From Sphingomonas gei (GTDB taxonomy: Bacteria > Pseudomonadota > Alphaproteobacteria > Sphingomonadales > Sphingomonadaceae): a stretch of DNA of 64,000 nucleotides. A model generated the notes under the pieces. That model was not told the origin of the DNA. It searched no databases and saw nothing but the letters and a program-made list of their open reading frames with translations. Where the stretch lies: NCBI RefSeq assembly GCF_004792685.1, contig NZ_SRXT01000001.1, forward strand, positions 858,998 through 922,997, written 5' to 3'. Below are positions 43,319 to 53,332 of this stretch, piece by piece. A program made the translations under genes and the position numbers. Every line of letters begins with the position of its first letter. Positions within the stretch are counted from its first letter, which is position 1.

Positions 43319-44268
43319 CCCTTTGGGCCCGCGCGGCACTGGCTCGGCGTCTCGCCGAAGCGTGCGCGAAACAGCCGACTGAGATGCGCCGCATCGCTGA
43401 AGCCAAGGCGCTCGGCCATCGCGCCGATGCGTTCGTCGTTATCGGCGTCGAGCAATGCAATGCGCGCGGCATTGAGCCGGCAGTTACGGATATAGGTCTG
43501 TACGCCGCCTTCCTTCTCGAACAGCCGGTGCAGCGTGCTGCGCGACACCTTCAGGCGGCGGCACAGGCTGGCGACGCCGAGCGACGGCGATTCCAGATTG
43601 GCGTGGATCTCGACCCGCGCCCGCGCCGCCATGCCCAACGCAGGCTCCGGCACCCGTCGGGCGCTTCCCGCCGAGGCGTGAACCGCGACGACCAGCAGAT
43701 CTAGCAAGGTCCGTGCGAGCCGCGGCGCATCCCCAATCGGGATCAGATGAAGCGCTTCGCTGAGCTTGTGTAGGTGGGTGTGGAGCAACGCCGCTTCGGC
43801 GCGGCCGATGACGAGACCGTGGAGCTCCGCCACCGGCCCCAGCTCGGCCTCGGCAAGTGCCCGCGGAATGGCCATCTGAATCGATCGGGCGATCGACATC
43901 GTCATGGTGATCGGCTGGGCGATGTCGAACAACAATATCTCGCCGGCACGCGTCTCGAACTCGCGCTTGTCGGCCACGCCTTGCATCTCGCCTTCGAGCA
44001 ACAGCCCGACGCCCAGGATGTCGATCCGGTCGGCGGCGATCCGCGCCGGCGTGCGCTCCAGCAGCCGCGCAGTCCCCGTCGAATAGGATACTGCGATCGC
44101 GTCGAGATGGACATTCTCGGCGGACGTCGAAAACGGCCCGATCGGCGTGGATTCGAACAACGCGGCGATGCTCGGCCAGCCGCGATCGGACCACGCCTCG
44201 TGACGCTCGCCAGGCGCAATGCCCGAGGTCGAGTAACGGACGGGCTCGATGCCCCGCCTGTCCCCCAT
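43315..44268 (-). CDS. AraC family transcriptional regulator
   Basis: 317 aa. The C-terminal double HTH: VASLCRRLKVSRSTLHRLFEKEGG and IGAMAERLGFSDAAHLSRLFRARFGETPSQ. The N-terminal part (residues 1-180) is a cupin-like sensor of the AraC_binding_2 sort (GEILLFDIAQPITMTM). It is divergent from the GH29 fucosidase gene across 200 AT-rich bases (44269-44469), which contain no other gene. Control of that gene by a sugar is a natural guess. Confidence 0.9.
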   Translation of the reverse strand: MGDRRGIEPVRYSTSGIAPGERHEAWSDRGWPSIAALFESTPIGPFSTSAENVHLDAIAVSYSTGTARLLERTPARIAADRIDILGVGLLLEGEMQGVADKREFETRAGEILLFDIAQPITMTMSIARSIQMAIPRALAEAELGPVAELHGLVIGRAEAALLHTHLHKLSEALHLIPIGDAPRLARTLLDLLVVAVHASAGSARRVPEPALGMAARARVEIHANLESPSLGVASLCRRLKVSRSTLHRLFEKEGGVQTYIRNCRLNAARIALLDADNDERIGAMAERLGFSDAAHLSRLFRARFGETPSQCRAGPKG

Positions 44269-44469
44269 AAAAATGCTCCGAATCTTTTAATATCACCGCA
44301 GGACGCAGTGATTCTGGTTAGTTAGCGGGCGGTTCTACATTAAATTATGATTCAGGAAATATGATAGACACACATCCTTCAAATTTCTCGGCATAGCGCG
44401 CTATTGCCAGGCGGACGGCACGATCCTAGGCTTCCGAAAACCTGTTTCATAAATGAAAAGGGGGAGGAT

Positions 44470-46081
44470 ATGGGGCTCACCCGCAGGCAGGCATTGGGCG
44501 GTTTGGCGGCCGCTAGCGCCGCCGATATCGTGCCATCCGCCGACGCGCAGCTTGCACCGGTCTGGTCGAGCCTGGCCGGCGCGTTCCGTGTCCCGGACTG
44601 GTTCCGCGACGCCAAGTTCGGGATCTGGGCGCATTGGAGCGCCCAGTGCGTGCCCGAATTTGGCGACTGGTACGGTCGGAAAATGTATGTCCAGGACGAC
44701 CCGTTCTACGAGCATCACCTCAAGCATTACGGCCACCCCGCCGATCGCGGCTTCCTTGAGATCGAGAATGCGTGGAAGGCGGAGAATTGGGATCCCGAGG
44801 GTCTGATCAAGCGCTACAAGGCGGCAGGCGCGCTATTTCATGGCGCTCGCCAACCATCACGACAATCTCGATACTTTCGACAGTAAATATCACGCATGGA
44901 ACACTCTGCGTGTCGGCCCGAAGCGCGACATCGTCGGCGCCTGGGAGAAGGTCGCCCGCGCACACGGCCTGCGCTTCGCAGTCAGCAACCACAGCGCCCA
45001 CGCCTGGCACTGGTGGCAGACCGCCTATGGCTATGATGCCGAGGGCCCGCGCGCGGGCGAGCGTTATGACGCGTTCAAGCTCGTCGAGGCCGACGGCGCC
45101 GGCACCTGGTGGGAAGGCCTCGACCCGCAGCAGCTCTATACCGGTCCGGCGATGGTCCCGCCCGAGGGGATCATGAGCGCGAAGGCGATGCGCGAATGGC
45201 ACGACGTGCACAGCGGCCGCTGGATGGAGTTCGCCCCGCCCCAAAACCCGCACCATGTCGCCAAATGGCTGCTCCGCCAGCAGGATCTGGTCGAGAAATA
45301 CCGACCAGACATGGTCTATTTCGACGATTCGGGGCTCCCCTTCGGCAATGTCGGGCTCGAGGCACTGGCGCAGTACTACCGCCAGAGCATCGCCCGCGAC
45401 GGCCGGGTGGAAGTGGTCGCCACCGCCAAGCTGCTCACTGCCTATCAGCGCACCGCCTTGGTCGAGGATGTCGAGCGCGGAGTCAGTGATCGGCTACGCG
45501 CGGAGCCTTGGCAGACGTGCACCTGTATCGGCGACTGGCACTATAATCGCGCCCGCTACCATCGGAAATCCTACGTCCCCGCCGCCAAAATCATCCAGCG
45601 CCTCTGCGACATCGTCTCGAAGAACGGCAATCTGTTGCTCTCGATCCCGCTGCGTGGCGACGGCACGATCGACAGTGAGGAAGACAGGATCCTAGCCGGA
45701 ATCACGCGCTGGATGCAGCGCAACGGCGACGCTGCGATCTTCCGCTCGCGCCCGTGGCGGATCTATGGCGAGGGACCAACCAAGGTCGTCGGCGGCGGGT
45801 TCAACGAAGGCAAGGCCGAATTCACTGCCGAGGATGTGCGCTTCACTACGCGCAAAGGCGCGCTCTATGCCGCGCTGCTCGCCTGGCCCGAGAAGCCGGT
45901 GACGATCGCGGCGCTCGGCAAGGCGGCGTTGCCCGATGCCGCGATCGAGCGGGTGACGTTGGTCGGCGGCGGAAGAGTGAAGTTCGCACGCGGCGCGGCG
46001 GGGCTGACGGCGACGCTCCCGCGCGGTGGACCGGACGACTTCGTGCCGGTCCTTCGCATCGATGGCCGCGGCTTGGTCTGA
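44470..46081 (+). pseudogene. GH29 alpha-L-fucosidase gene with a frameshift
   Basis: ATG 44470 with GGGGGAGGAT upstream encodes a Tat-like signal (LTRRQALGGLAAASA), then FGIWAHWSAQCVPEFGDWY and KAENWDPEGLIKRYKAAGA. At about 44828-44833 (a GCGCGC run) the frame breaks; the product continues in another frame with YFMALANHHDNLDTFDSKYH. A two-base loss (ancestral GCGCGCGC) restores the family sequence. Downstream the enzyme is intact: the GH29 nucleophile Asp is in PDMVYFDDSGLPFG, followed by KNGNLLLSIPLRGDGTID. Without a repair, translation ends at 44884-44886, before the active site. Sequencing error or a recent pseudogene. Confidence 0.8.
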
Positions 46082-46097
46082 TCGCGGATGCCGTCGC

Positions 46098-48104
46098 TTA
46101 TTCGAACTCCAGTATCGCCGCGTCGACCGCCAGGCTCTCGCCCGGCGCGAAATTGGCGGCCTTGACCACCCCCGTCCGCTCGGCGCGGAGGATATTCTCC
46201 ATCTTCATCGCCTCGACCACCGCAAGCGCCTGGCCCGCCTCCACCTTGTCACCCGGCACGACATGGAGCTGGGTGAGCAGCCCCGGCATCGGTGCGAGCA
46301 GGAATTTGGAGAGGTCAGGCGGCAGCTTGTCGATCATGTGATGCCGATATTGCGCGATATGCGGGGGGAGCACCTCTACCCGATGGGTCGCGCCGTGCGT
46401 AGTCAGCCGCCATGCCGCGCCCTTGCGCTCGACTCCGACGGTCAGCGTCGCATCGTCGATCCGCACCACGAACAGCGGCTCGCCCGGGCGCCAATGCCCG
46501 ATCAGTTCCATCGGCTCGCCGGCGCCGCGGATGAGCTGTACGCCGCCGAGGCTCTCGATCGTCAGCGCGAAGCGCTCGCCGTCCACCGTGACGACGCTTT
46601 CGCCGCTCGGCTGCACCGGCCCGTTGAGCTGGCCGCTGATCTGCGCCGCGCGGCCGGCGCGCTCGAGATCGATCACCGCCGCCGCAGCCGCCAGCTTGCG
46701 CCGCAGCTCGGGAGAAGCCGGCGCGCCTGCAAACCCCTCGGGATATTCCTCGGCGATGAACCCAGTGGTCAGTGCGCCGGCGCGGAAGCGCGGATGCTGC
46801 ATGATCGCCGAAAGGAAGTCGATATTGTGGCCGATTCCGTCGATGCGGAAGCGGTCGAGCGCCGCCACCTGCCGGTCGGCAGCCTCGGCGCGGGTCGGCG
46901 CCCAGGTCACCAATTTGGCGATCATCGGGTCGTAGAACATCGAAATCTCACTGCCCTCGGCCACCCCGTCGTCGACGCGAGTAACGCCCTCGTCGTCGCG
47001 CGTCTCGGCAGGCGGGCGATAGCGTACCAGCCGCCCGGTCGAGGGCAGGAACCCGCGATAGGGATCCTCGGCATACACCCGGTTCTCGATCGCCCAGCCG
47101 GTCAGCGTCACGTCGTCCTGGGCGAAAGCGAGCGCTTCGCCCGCCGCCACCCGGATCATCTGCTCGACCAGATCGACTCCGGTGACTTCCTCGGTCACCG
47201 GATGCTCGACCTGCAGCCGGGTATTCATCTCGAGGAAGTAGAAGCCCTCGCCGGTGAAGTCGGCACCGCTGACGATCAGCTCGACCGTGCCGGCCGAATA
47301 ATAGCCCACCGCCCGCGACAGCGCGACGGCCTGCTCGCCCATGCGCTTGCGCATATCGGGGGTCACGAACGGCGACGGCGCCTCCTCGACCACCTTCTGG
47401 TGGCGCCGCTGGATCGAGCATTCGCGCTCGCCGAGATAGACGATGTTGCCGTGCTGATCGCCGAGTATCTGGATTTCGATATGCCGCGGCTGTTCGATGA
47501 ACTTCTCGATGAACACGCGGTCGTCGCCGAAGCTGGCCAGTCCCTCGCGCTTGGTCGCTTCGAAGCCCTCGCGAACGTCCCGCTCGCTAAACGCCAGCCG
47601 CATCCCCTTGCCGCCCCCCCCGGCCGAGGCCTTCATCATCACCGGGTAGCCAATCCCCGAGGCGATCCGCACCGCATGCTCGGTATCGTCGATCTCGCCG
47701 ACAAAGCCGGGGACAACGTTCACCCCCGCCGCCTTGGCGAGCTTCTTGGACGCGATCTTGTCGCCCATCGCCGCGATCGCGTTGGGCGGCGGGCCGACGA
47801 ACGCGATCCCCGCCTCGGCGCAGGCCCGCGCGAAGCTCTCGCGCTCGGATAGGAAGCCATAGCCCGGATGGATGCAGTCCGCCCCGGTTTCCTTCGCCGC
47901 GAGCAGGATCAATTCGGCCTTGAGGTAGCTGTCCGCCGCCGGCGCCGGCCCCAGCCGCACGCTCTCGTCAGCCATTAGTACATGCGGCGCACGCGCATCG
48001 GCATCCGAATAGACCGCAACGGTAGCGATCCCCATCTTCTTGGCGGTGCGCATCACCCGGCAGGCGATCTCGCCACGATTGGCGACCAGGATCTTCTTGA
48101 ACAT
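46098..48104 (-). CDS. pccA: Propionyl-CoA carboxylase alpha subunit (biotin carboxylase/BCCP)
   Basis: 668 aa from ATG 48104 ([19 protein letters not shown]). ATP-grasp biotin carboxylase (SAGGGGKGMRLAF, DRVFIEKFIEQPRHIEIQ, EMNTRLQVEHPVTE), a BT linker domain, and a C-terminal biotinyl domain with Lys in VVEAMKMENILRAE (about residue 633). Carboxylates biotin for PccB; could serve acetyl-CoA too. The start overlaps the small TM-protein stop (TGATG). Confidence 0.93.
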   Translation of the reverse strand: MFKKILVANRGEIACRVMRTAKKMGIATVAVYSDADARAPHVLMADESVRLGPAPAADSYLKAELILLAAKETGADCIHPGYGFLSERESFARACAEAGIAFVGPPPNAIAAMGDKIASKKLAKAAGVNVVPGFVGEIDDTEHAVRIASGIGYPVMMKASAGGGGKGMRLAFSERDVREGFEATKREGLASFGDDRVFIEKFIEQPRHIEIQILGDQHGNIVYLGERECSIQRRHQKVVEEAPSPFVTPDMRKRMGEQAVALSRAVGYYSAGTVELIVSGADFTGEGFYFLEMNTRLQVEHPVTEEVTGVDLVEQMIRVAAGEALAFAQDDVTLTGWAIENRVYAEDPYRGFLPSTGRLVRYRPPAETRDDEGVTRVDDGVAEGSEISMFYDPMIAKLVTWAPTRAEAADRQVAALDRFRIDGIGHNIDFLSAIMQHPRFRAGALTTGFIAEEYPEGFAGAPASPELRRKLAAAAAVIDLERAGRAAQISGQLNGPVQPSGESVVTVDGERFALTIESLGGVQLIRGAGEPMELIGHWRPGEPLFVVRIDDATLTVGVERKGAAWRLTTHGATHRVEVLPPHIAQYRHHMIDKLPPDLSKFLLAPMPGLLTQLHVVPGDKVEAGQALAVVEAMKMENILRAERTGVVKAANFAPGESLAVDAAILEFE

Positions 48105-48313
48105 CAGAGGTCCAACTTCTTCCAGCAATGTCGCGCGTAGAGCCAGAAGCTCGATACGGATATGATAAGTATGGCCGTTTTCCATGGCCAAAAGGGCACT
48201 TTGCCCGGTGCGGAGTCGCTGCCCCAACTCACGAGGAAATAGACCAGGCCGGTCAGCATCACCCACCCAAGGAAAGCGGCAATAATATTGGCGAAGACAT
48301 CAAATGGCTTCAC
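48104..48313 (-). CDS. Small two-TM membrane protein, 69 aa
   Basis: [20 protein letters not shown] begins the first membrane segment (residues about 7-30); a short polar loop ([16 protein letters not shown]) and a second segment ([16 protein letters not shown]) follow, ending in WKKLDL. No family recognised. The start overlaps bioB by four bases and the stop overlaps pccA, so it is certainly within the operon. Confidence 0.75.
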   Translation of the reverse strand: MKPFDVFANIIAAFLGWVMLTGLVYFLVSWGSDSAPGKVPFWPWKTAILIISVSSFWLYARHCWKKLDL

Positions 48314-49308
48314 GCCGCCGCCTCCAGCTCGGCCTTCCCCTCGGCTCGCATCGGCACGATCCCCAGTCGCGCGAACAGCGCAGCGTCCTTGTCGTCGCCG
48401 GCATTGCCCGTGGTCAGCAACTTGTCGCCAGTGAAGATCGAATTGGCGCCCGCCATGAAGCAGAGCGCCTGCGTCGCCTCGCCCATGCTCTCGCGCCCTG
48501 CCGAAAGCCGCACCATCGCCTCCGGCATCGTGATCCGCGCCACTGCCACCGTCCGCACGAACTCGATATCGTCGATCTTGGCGAGCGGCGTATCGGCGAG
48601 CATGTCGCCGAGCACCGTGCCCTTCACCGGGACCAAGGCATTGACCGGCACGCTCTCCGGATGCCGCGGCAGCGTGGCGAGCGCATGGACGAAGCCCACC
48701 CGGTCAGCGCGAGTCTCGCCCATCCCGACGATCCCGCCGCAGCACACGTTGATCCCCGCCTCACGGACATTTTCCAGCGTGTCCAGCCGATCATCGAAGC
48801 TGCGGGTGGTGATCACTTCGCCATAGCGCTCGGGCGACGTATCGATATTGTGGTTATAGTAGTCGAGCCCGGCATCGGCGAGCATCGCCGCCTGCGAAGG
48901 TGTCAGCATGCCCAAAGTCATGCACGTCTCCATCCCCATCTGGCGGACGCCGCGGACCATCTCGGCGATGGCGGGCATGTCGCGGTCCTTGGGGTTGCGC
49001 CATGCCGCGCCCATGCAGAAGCGGCTCGACCCATTGTCCTTGGCCTGCGCCGCCGCCTGGAGCACTGCGCGCACGTCCATCAGCTTGGTCGCCTTGAGCC
49101 CGGTTTCGGCATGCACCGATTGGTTGCAATAGCCGCAATCCTCGGGGCAGCCGCCCGTCTTGATCGACAGCAGGGTCGACATCTGGACCTGGTCGGGCGC
49201 ATGATGCGCGCGGTGGACGGTCTGCGCACGGAACACGAGCTCGCCGAAGGGCAGGTCGAACAGCGCGGCGATCTCGTCGCGGGTCCAGTCGATACGCACG
49301 TCACTCAT
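48310..49308 (-). CDS. bioB: Biotin synthase
   Basis: 332 aa radical-SAM enzyme converting dethiobiotin to biotin. The [4Fe-4S]-SAM Cys are in [14 protein letters not shown] (54, 58, 61). Further BioB motifs: [43 protein letters not shown] and [17 protein letters not shown]. It sits alone, without bioF/A/D, between mutase and pccA with overlapping codons on both sides: biotin supply is tied to the biotin-dependent carboxylase. Confidence 0.96.
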   Translation of the reverse strand: MSDVRIDWTRDEIAALFDLPFGELVFRAQTVHRAHHAPDQVQMSTLLSIKTGGCPEDCGYCNQSVHAETGLKATKLMDVRAVLQAAAQAKDNGSSRFCMGAAWRNPKDRDMPAIAEMVRGVRQMGMETCMTLGMLTPSQAAMLADAGLDYYNHNIDTSPERYGEVITTRSFDDRLDTLENVREAGINVCCGGIVGMGETRADRVGFVHALATLPRHPESVPVNALVPVKGTVLGDMLADTPLAKIDDIEFVRTVAVARITMPEAMVRLSAGRESMGEATQALCFMAGANSIFTGDKLLTTGNAGDDKDAALFARLGIVPMRAEGKAELEAAA

Positions 49309-51428
49309 TCGGCAGCCTCTTCGATCGGGGGCAAATTATGTCCGAGCAGCTTGAGCACTTCCGCGGCGGCGCTGACAAGGTTGGTGCCGGGCCCAAATAT
49401 CGCCTGCACTCCGTGCGCGCGGAGGAACTCGTAATCCTGCGGCGGGATCACGCCGCCCGCGACGACCTTGATGTCTGGCCGCCCGGCCTGCTTGAGCGCG
49501 TCAACCAGTTCGGGGATCAGGGTCTTGTGCCCCGCGGCGAGGCTCGACGCGCCGACCACGTCGACCTGCTTATCGACCGCCAGCGCGCAGGTCTCGGCCG
49601 GCGTCTGAAACAGCGGCCCCGAGATCACGTCAAACCCAAGATCGGCAAAGGCACTAGCCACCACGTTCGCCCCGCGATCATGTCCGTCCTGCCCCATCTT
49701 GGCGACGAGCACCCGCGGCTTGCGGCCGATCCGGCGCTCGAACGCGGCGATCCCTTCCTCGGCGCGCAACCAGCCTTTGTCCTCGGCATGCGCCGGGCCA
49801 TAGACGCCCTTGATCGGCGTCACCCCCACCGCGTGACGGCCGAACGCGACCTCCATCGCGGCAGACATCTCCCCGAGCGTGCAGCGCGCCCGCGCGGCCT
49901 CCACGCACAATGCGAGCAAATTCTCGCTACCCATGGCGCCGCGCCGCAGATTGCCCAACGCTTCCTCGGCCTTCGCTGCATCGCGTTCCGCGCGGGTGGT
50001 GGCGATCCGCTTGATCTGGTCGGCGCGGACACGGGCGTTGTCGATGTCGAGGAAATCGAGCGGCGTCTCTTCAGCGAGCCGGAATTTGTTCACGCCGACG
50101 ATGACATCCTCGCCGCGATCGACGCGTGCCTGCCGGGCGGCGGCAGCACTTTCGATATGCTGCTTGGGCATGCCGCTTTCGACCGCTTGGGTCATCCCCC
50201 CCAGCGCCTCGACCTGCTCGATCAGCGACCAGGCCTTGTCGGCGAGTTCCTGGGTCAGCGCCTCGACATAATAGCTGCCGCCGAGCGGATCGACGACGCG
50301 CGTCATCCCGGTCTCTTCCTGCAGGATCAGCTGGGTGTTGCGCGCGATCCGGGCGGAGAAATCGGTCGGCAGCGCCACGGCTTCGTCGAGGCTGTTGGTG
50401 TGGAGCGACTGGGTGCCGCCGAAGGTCGCCGCCATCGCCTCGATCGTGGTGCGGATGACGTTGTTGTAAGGGTCCTGCTCGGTCAGCGACACGCCCGACG
50501 TCTGGCAATGCGTGCGGAGCGTCTGCGAGCGTGGCGATCCGCCGAAGCCTTTGATGATCCGGCTCCACAGCATCCGCGCCGCGCGAAGCTTCGCGACTTC
50601 CATGAAGAAGTTCATGCCGATGCCGAAGAAGAACGACAGCCGCCCGGCGAATTCATCGATGCTCAAGCCCCGTGCGATCGCGGCGCGGACATAGGCCATG
50701 CCGTCAGCGAGCGTGAACGCCAGTTCCTGCACCGCCGTCGCCCCCGCTTCGTGCATGTGATAGCCCGAGATCGAGATAGAATTGAACCGCGGCATGTGTT
50801 GCGCGGTATAGGCGATGATGTCCGCGACGATCCGCATCGAAGGCTCGGGCGGGTAGATATAGGTGTTGCGGACCATGAACTCCTTGAGGATGTCGTTCTG
50901 GATGGTCCCGGTGAGCTGGTCCTGCCGCACGCCCTGCTCTTCAGCGGCGACGATGTAGAAAGCGAGGCATGGCAGCACCGCGCCGTTCATCGTCATGCTG
51001 ACGCTCATCTCGTCGAGCGGAATCCCGTCGAACAGGATCTGCATGTCGGCAAGCGTATCGATCGCCACCCCCGCCTTGCCGACATCGCCGGTAACGCGCG
51101 GATGATCGCTGTCATAGCCGCGGTGCGTCGCGAGATCGAACGCGATCGACAACCCCTTCTGCCCCGCGGCGAGGTTGCGGCGATAGAATGCGTTCGATTC
51201 CTCGGCGGTCGAGAAGCCGGCATATTGGCGGATCGTCCAGGGACGCCCTGCATACATCGTCGCCTTCACGCCGCGCGTGAACGGCGCGAAGCCGGGCAGC
51301 CCTGGATCGGGAGCGTCGGCGGCGGTGTAGAGCGGCTTGACTGCGATCCCCTCGGGCGTGTGCCAGGTGAGATCGGCGTCCTTCACTTCCTTGGCGGCGA
51401 GCGCGGCCCAGGTGTCGAGATCGCTCAA
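49305..51428 (-). CDS. scpA: Methylmalonyl-CoA mutase (single chain)
   Basis: 707 aa. TIM barrel domain ([65 protein letters not shown]) and C-terminal B12 domain with the His of [19 protein letters not shown] (about 583). Converts (R)-methylmalonyl-CoA to succinyl-CoA using adenosylcobalamin. Length matches monomer-type or alpha-chain enzymes. The bioB start overlaps its stop. Confidence 0.95.
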   Translation of the reverse strand: MSDLDTWAALAAKEVKDADLTWHTPEGIAVKPLYTAADAPDPGLPGFAPFTRGVKATMYAGRPWTIRQYAGFSTAEESNAFYRRNLAAGQKGLSIAFDLATHRGYDSDHPRVTGDVGKAGVAIDTLADMQILFDGIPLDEMSVSMTMNGAVLPCLAFYIVAAEEQGVRQDQLTGTIQNDILKEFMVRNTYIYPPEPSMRIVADIIAYTAQHMPRFNSISISGYHMHEAGATAVQELAFTLADGMAYVRAAIARGLSIDEFAGRLSFFFGIGMNFFMEVAKLRAARMLWSRIIKGFGGSPRSQTLRTHCQTSGVSLTEQDPYNNVIRTTIEAMAATFGGTQSLHTNSLDEAVALPTDFSARIARNTQLILQEETGMTRVVDPLGGSYYVEALTQELADKAWSLIEQVEALGGMTQAVESGMPKQHIESAAAARQARVDRGEDVIVGVNKFRLAEETPLDFLDIDNARVRADQIKRIATTRAERDAAKAEEALGNLRRGAMGSENLLALCVEAARARCTLGEMSAAMEVAFGRHAVGVTPIKGVYGPAHAEDKGWLRAEEGIAAFERRIGRKPRVLVAKMGQDGHDRGANVVASAFADLGFDVISGPLFQTPAETCALAVDKQVDVVGASSLAAGHKTLIPELVDALKQAGRPDIKVVAGGVIPPQDYEFLRAHGVQAIFGPGTNLVSAAAEVLKLLGHNLPPIEEAAE

Positions 51429-51580
51429 ATTCCCTCTCCCATCGGCAGAGGGAGGGAGCCGCGAAGCGGCGGAAGGGTGAGGGCAGGAAGTGAGCGCGCG
51501 CTGCCCTCACCCTTCCCACTCGGCTGCGCCGAGCGGCCCCCTTTCCTCTCCCGACGGGAGAGGGAAATTAGATGCAAACC
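51425..51580. repeat. Intergenic nested palindromic element
   Basis: Between the mutase and hydratase genes. GGAAGGGTGAGGGCAG (51471-51486) is repeated exactly inverted at 51501-51516; near-matching outer arms (CCCTCTCCC at the left, GGGAGAGGG at the right) enclose it. Typical sphingomonad palindromic spacer; may influence mRNA processing within the operon. Confidence 0.65.
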
Positions 51581-51582
51581 CT

Positions 51583-52365
51583 TCACCGCCCCTTGAACTC
51601 CGGCCTGCGCTTCTGGAGGAACGCCATCCCCCCCTCCATCGAATCCGCACTCCCGCGGGCAGCGCGCTGGTTGCCCGCCTCGCGCGCCATCGCCTCGGCA
51701 TATCCTCCGTCGAGCCCCGCATGCAGCTGCCGCCGGATCATCCCCAGCGCCACCGTCGGCCCCACGGCGAGCCGCTCGGCCAATCGCCACGCCTCGTGAT
51801 CGACGACATCCTCGTGCACCACTTCGTACACCATCCCCCAGTCGCGCGCCTTTTCGGCAGGCACGCGCTCGCCGAGCATCATCATCTCGAGCGCGCGGCT
51901 GCGGCCGATCAGCCGCGGCAGCATCCAGCTCGCCCCGCCATCGGGCACCAGCCCGATATTGACGAAGGCCTGAAGGAAATAGGCATTGCTCGCCGCGATG
52001 CAGAAATCGGTGGCGAGCGCGAGGCTGCACCCGATCCCCGCCGCGGGCCCGCGCACGCCGCTGACCACCGGCACCGAGAGCTCGGCGATGGCGAGCAGCG
52101 CGGGATTATAATGCTCGGTCAGCGCGGCATAGGTCACTTCGCCAGGGTCGCCCGCCGACAGCCCGCCCGCGACGTCGGCGCCCGAGCAGAACGCGCGGCC
52201 GGCCCCCAGCAGCAGCACCGCGCGCGCACCGTCCAGATCGGCCAGCGCCGCCTTGATCTCGTCGAACATCGCCGGCGGCGCGGCATTGAGCCGATCGGGC
52301 CGATTGAGCGTGATCGCCAGCACGTCGCCGCGCCGCTCGGTGAGGATATGTTCGTACTCGGCCAT
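51583..52365 (-). CDS. Enoyl-CoA hydratase/isomerase family protein
   Basis: 260 aa; ATG 52365. Crotonase fold: VLAITLNRPDRLNAAPPAM, oxyanion-hole segment LGAGRAFCSGADVAGG, GPAAGIGCSLALATDF, PDGGASWMLPRLIGR. The Asp-Gly near the active site resembles PaaG-type isomerases more than classical hydratases. Its place in the propionate operon suggests side-chain or branched acyl-CoA degradation leading to propionyl-CoA. Confidence 0.88.
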   Translation of the reverse strand: MAEYEHILTERRGDVLAITLNRPDRLNAAPPAMFDEIKAALADLDGARAVLLLGAGRAFCSGADVAGGLSAGDPGEVTYAALTEHYNPALLAIAELSVPVVSGVRGPAAGIGCSLALATDFCIAASNAYFLQAFVNIGLVPDGGASWMLPRLIGRSRALEMMMLGERVPAEKARDWGMVYEVVHEDVVDHEAWRLAERLAVGPTVALGMIRRQLHAGLDGGYAEAMAREAGNQRAARGSADSMEGGMAFLQKRRPEFKGR

Positions 52366-52378
52366 CAAGCCTTCCCTA

Positions 52379-52484
52379 CGTCACCCCGGCCTTGTGCCGG
52401 GGTCCAGTGCGTAGCGAACGAAGTGCGCGCCACGATGCTTCTCGCCTGCCTTCCGGTGGACCCCGGCGCAAGGCCGGGGTGACG
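52379..52484. repeat. Dispersed palindromic element, 28-bp inverted repeats
   Basis: A 28-bp arm at 52379-52406 (contains CACCCCGGCCTTGTGCCGGG) is inverted at 52457-52484 with a single mismatch (T/C in the loop part). The arms flank about 50 bases. Same general design as the element at 20.3 kb. It lies between the mce and hydratase genes. Confidence 0.75.
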
Positions 52485-52497
52485 GGTTAGGGGGCAA

Positions 52498-52917
52498 TCA
52501 ATGCCCATCCTTGGGCGTCTCCATGATTTCGGTGAGCACGCCGCCCATGTCCTTCGGGTGGACGAAGAAGATCATCGTCCCGTGCGCCCCGATCCGCGGC
52601 TCGCCGAGCACGCGTGCGCCCTTGGCCTCGAACCACGCCTTAGCCTCGTTTATGTCAGGCACCTCATAGCACAGATGGTGCTGCCCTCCGCCGGGGTTCT
52701 TGGCAAGAAAGCCATGGATCGGCGAAGCGTCACCCAGCGGCTCGATCAGCTCGATCTGGGCATTCGGCGTGTCGACGAAGCACACCTTCACCCCCTGCGC
52801 GGGCAGGTCGAACGGTTCACCGATCGCCACCGCGCCCATCGTTTCACGATAGAGGGTAATCGAGTCCGCGATCGAAGGCGTCGCCACGCCGACATGGTTC
52901 AGGCGTCCGAGCTTCAT
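52498..52917 (-). CDS. mce: Methylmalonyl-CoA epimerase
   Basis: 139 aa; ATG 52917 gives MKLGRLNHVGVATPSIADSI, the typical beginning of this VOC-fold enzyme (first His in LNHVGVA). Further: NAQIELIEPLGDASPI with Glu, GGQHHLCYEVPDINEA with His, and FVHPKDMGGVLTEIME with Glu. Interconverts (S)- and (R)-methylmalonyl-CoA, linking PccAB to the mutase. Confidence 0.94.
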   Translation of the reverse strand: MKLGRLNHVGVATPSIADSITLYRETMGAVAIGEPFDLPAQGVKVCFVDTPNAQIELIEPLGDASPIHGFLAKNPGGGQHHLCYEVPDINEAKAWFEAKGARVLGEPRIGAHGTMIFFVHPKDMGGVLTEIMETPKDGH

Positions 52918-53330
52918 GGCTTTTCGGATCCGAACAAGAGCGACACCAGCGCCGGCTTGGGCACAGCAGGGTCGATCCACAGAACGTCTGCGCGCATGGC
53001 GGCAAGCATCGAAGACAGGTCCTCTCGCGCCTCGACGGATTGAATGTCCGGGCCGTGCTCGAAAGCCTTGCTCATCGCGACGACCACCTCTTTTGATCCG
53101 TACAATGCTATACGGCCCCGAGCATCTGCGATTAGCGCATGCGCAGAGGACAGATCGGACCCGTGGCTAAGCTGCGCAATGCCTTTGAAATAGTCTGCAT
53201 AGGCATCGTATCGGGCCTGGCGGCCCACCTTGATATACTCAGATCTTCTGCTGACGATCGCTTGCAGGAACGCGCCTGCAATCCCCGATGACAAAGCGAT
53301 GATCGCGCCGATGATGGTGTCGTTGCTCAT
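52914..53330 (-). CDS. Membrane-anchored hypothetical protein, 138 aa
   Basis: One N-terminal TM (IIGAIIALSSGIAGAFLQAIV) followed by a cytoplasmic helical domain (SEYIKVGRQARYDAYADYFKGIAQLSHG; later VVAMSKAFEHG). No family I can name with confidence. It overlaps mce (ATGA) and follows pccB by two bases, so it is an operon member. Unknown function. Confidence 0.72.
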   Translation of the reverse strand: MSNDTIIGAIIALSSGIAGAFLQAIVSRRSEYIKVGRQARYDAYADYFKGIAQLSHGSDLSSAHALIADARGRIALYGSKEVVVAMSKAFEHGPDIQSVEAREDLSSMLAAMRADVLWIDPAVPKPALVSLLFGSEKP

Positions 53331-53332
53331 GG

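Noticed and set aside
49338..51596. 752-codon open frame antisense to methylmalonyl-CoA mutase
   Set aside because: Shadow of an obviously real gene; no RBS or motifs.
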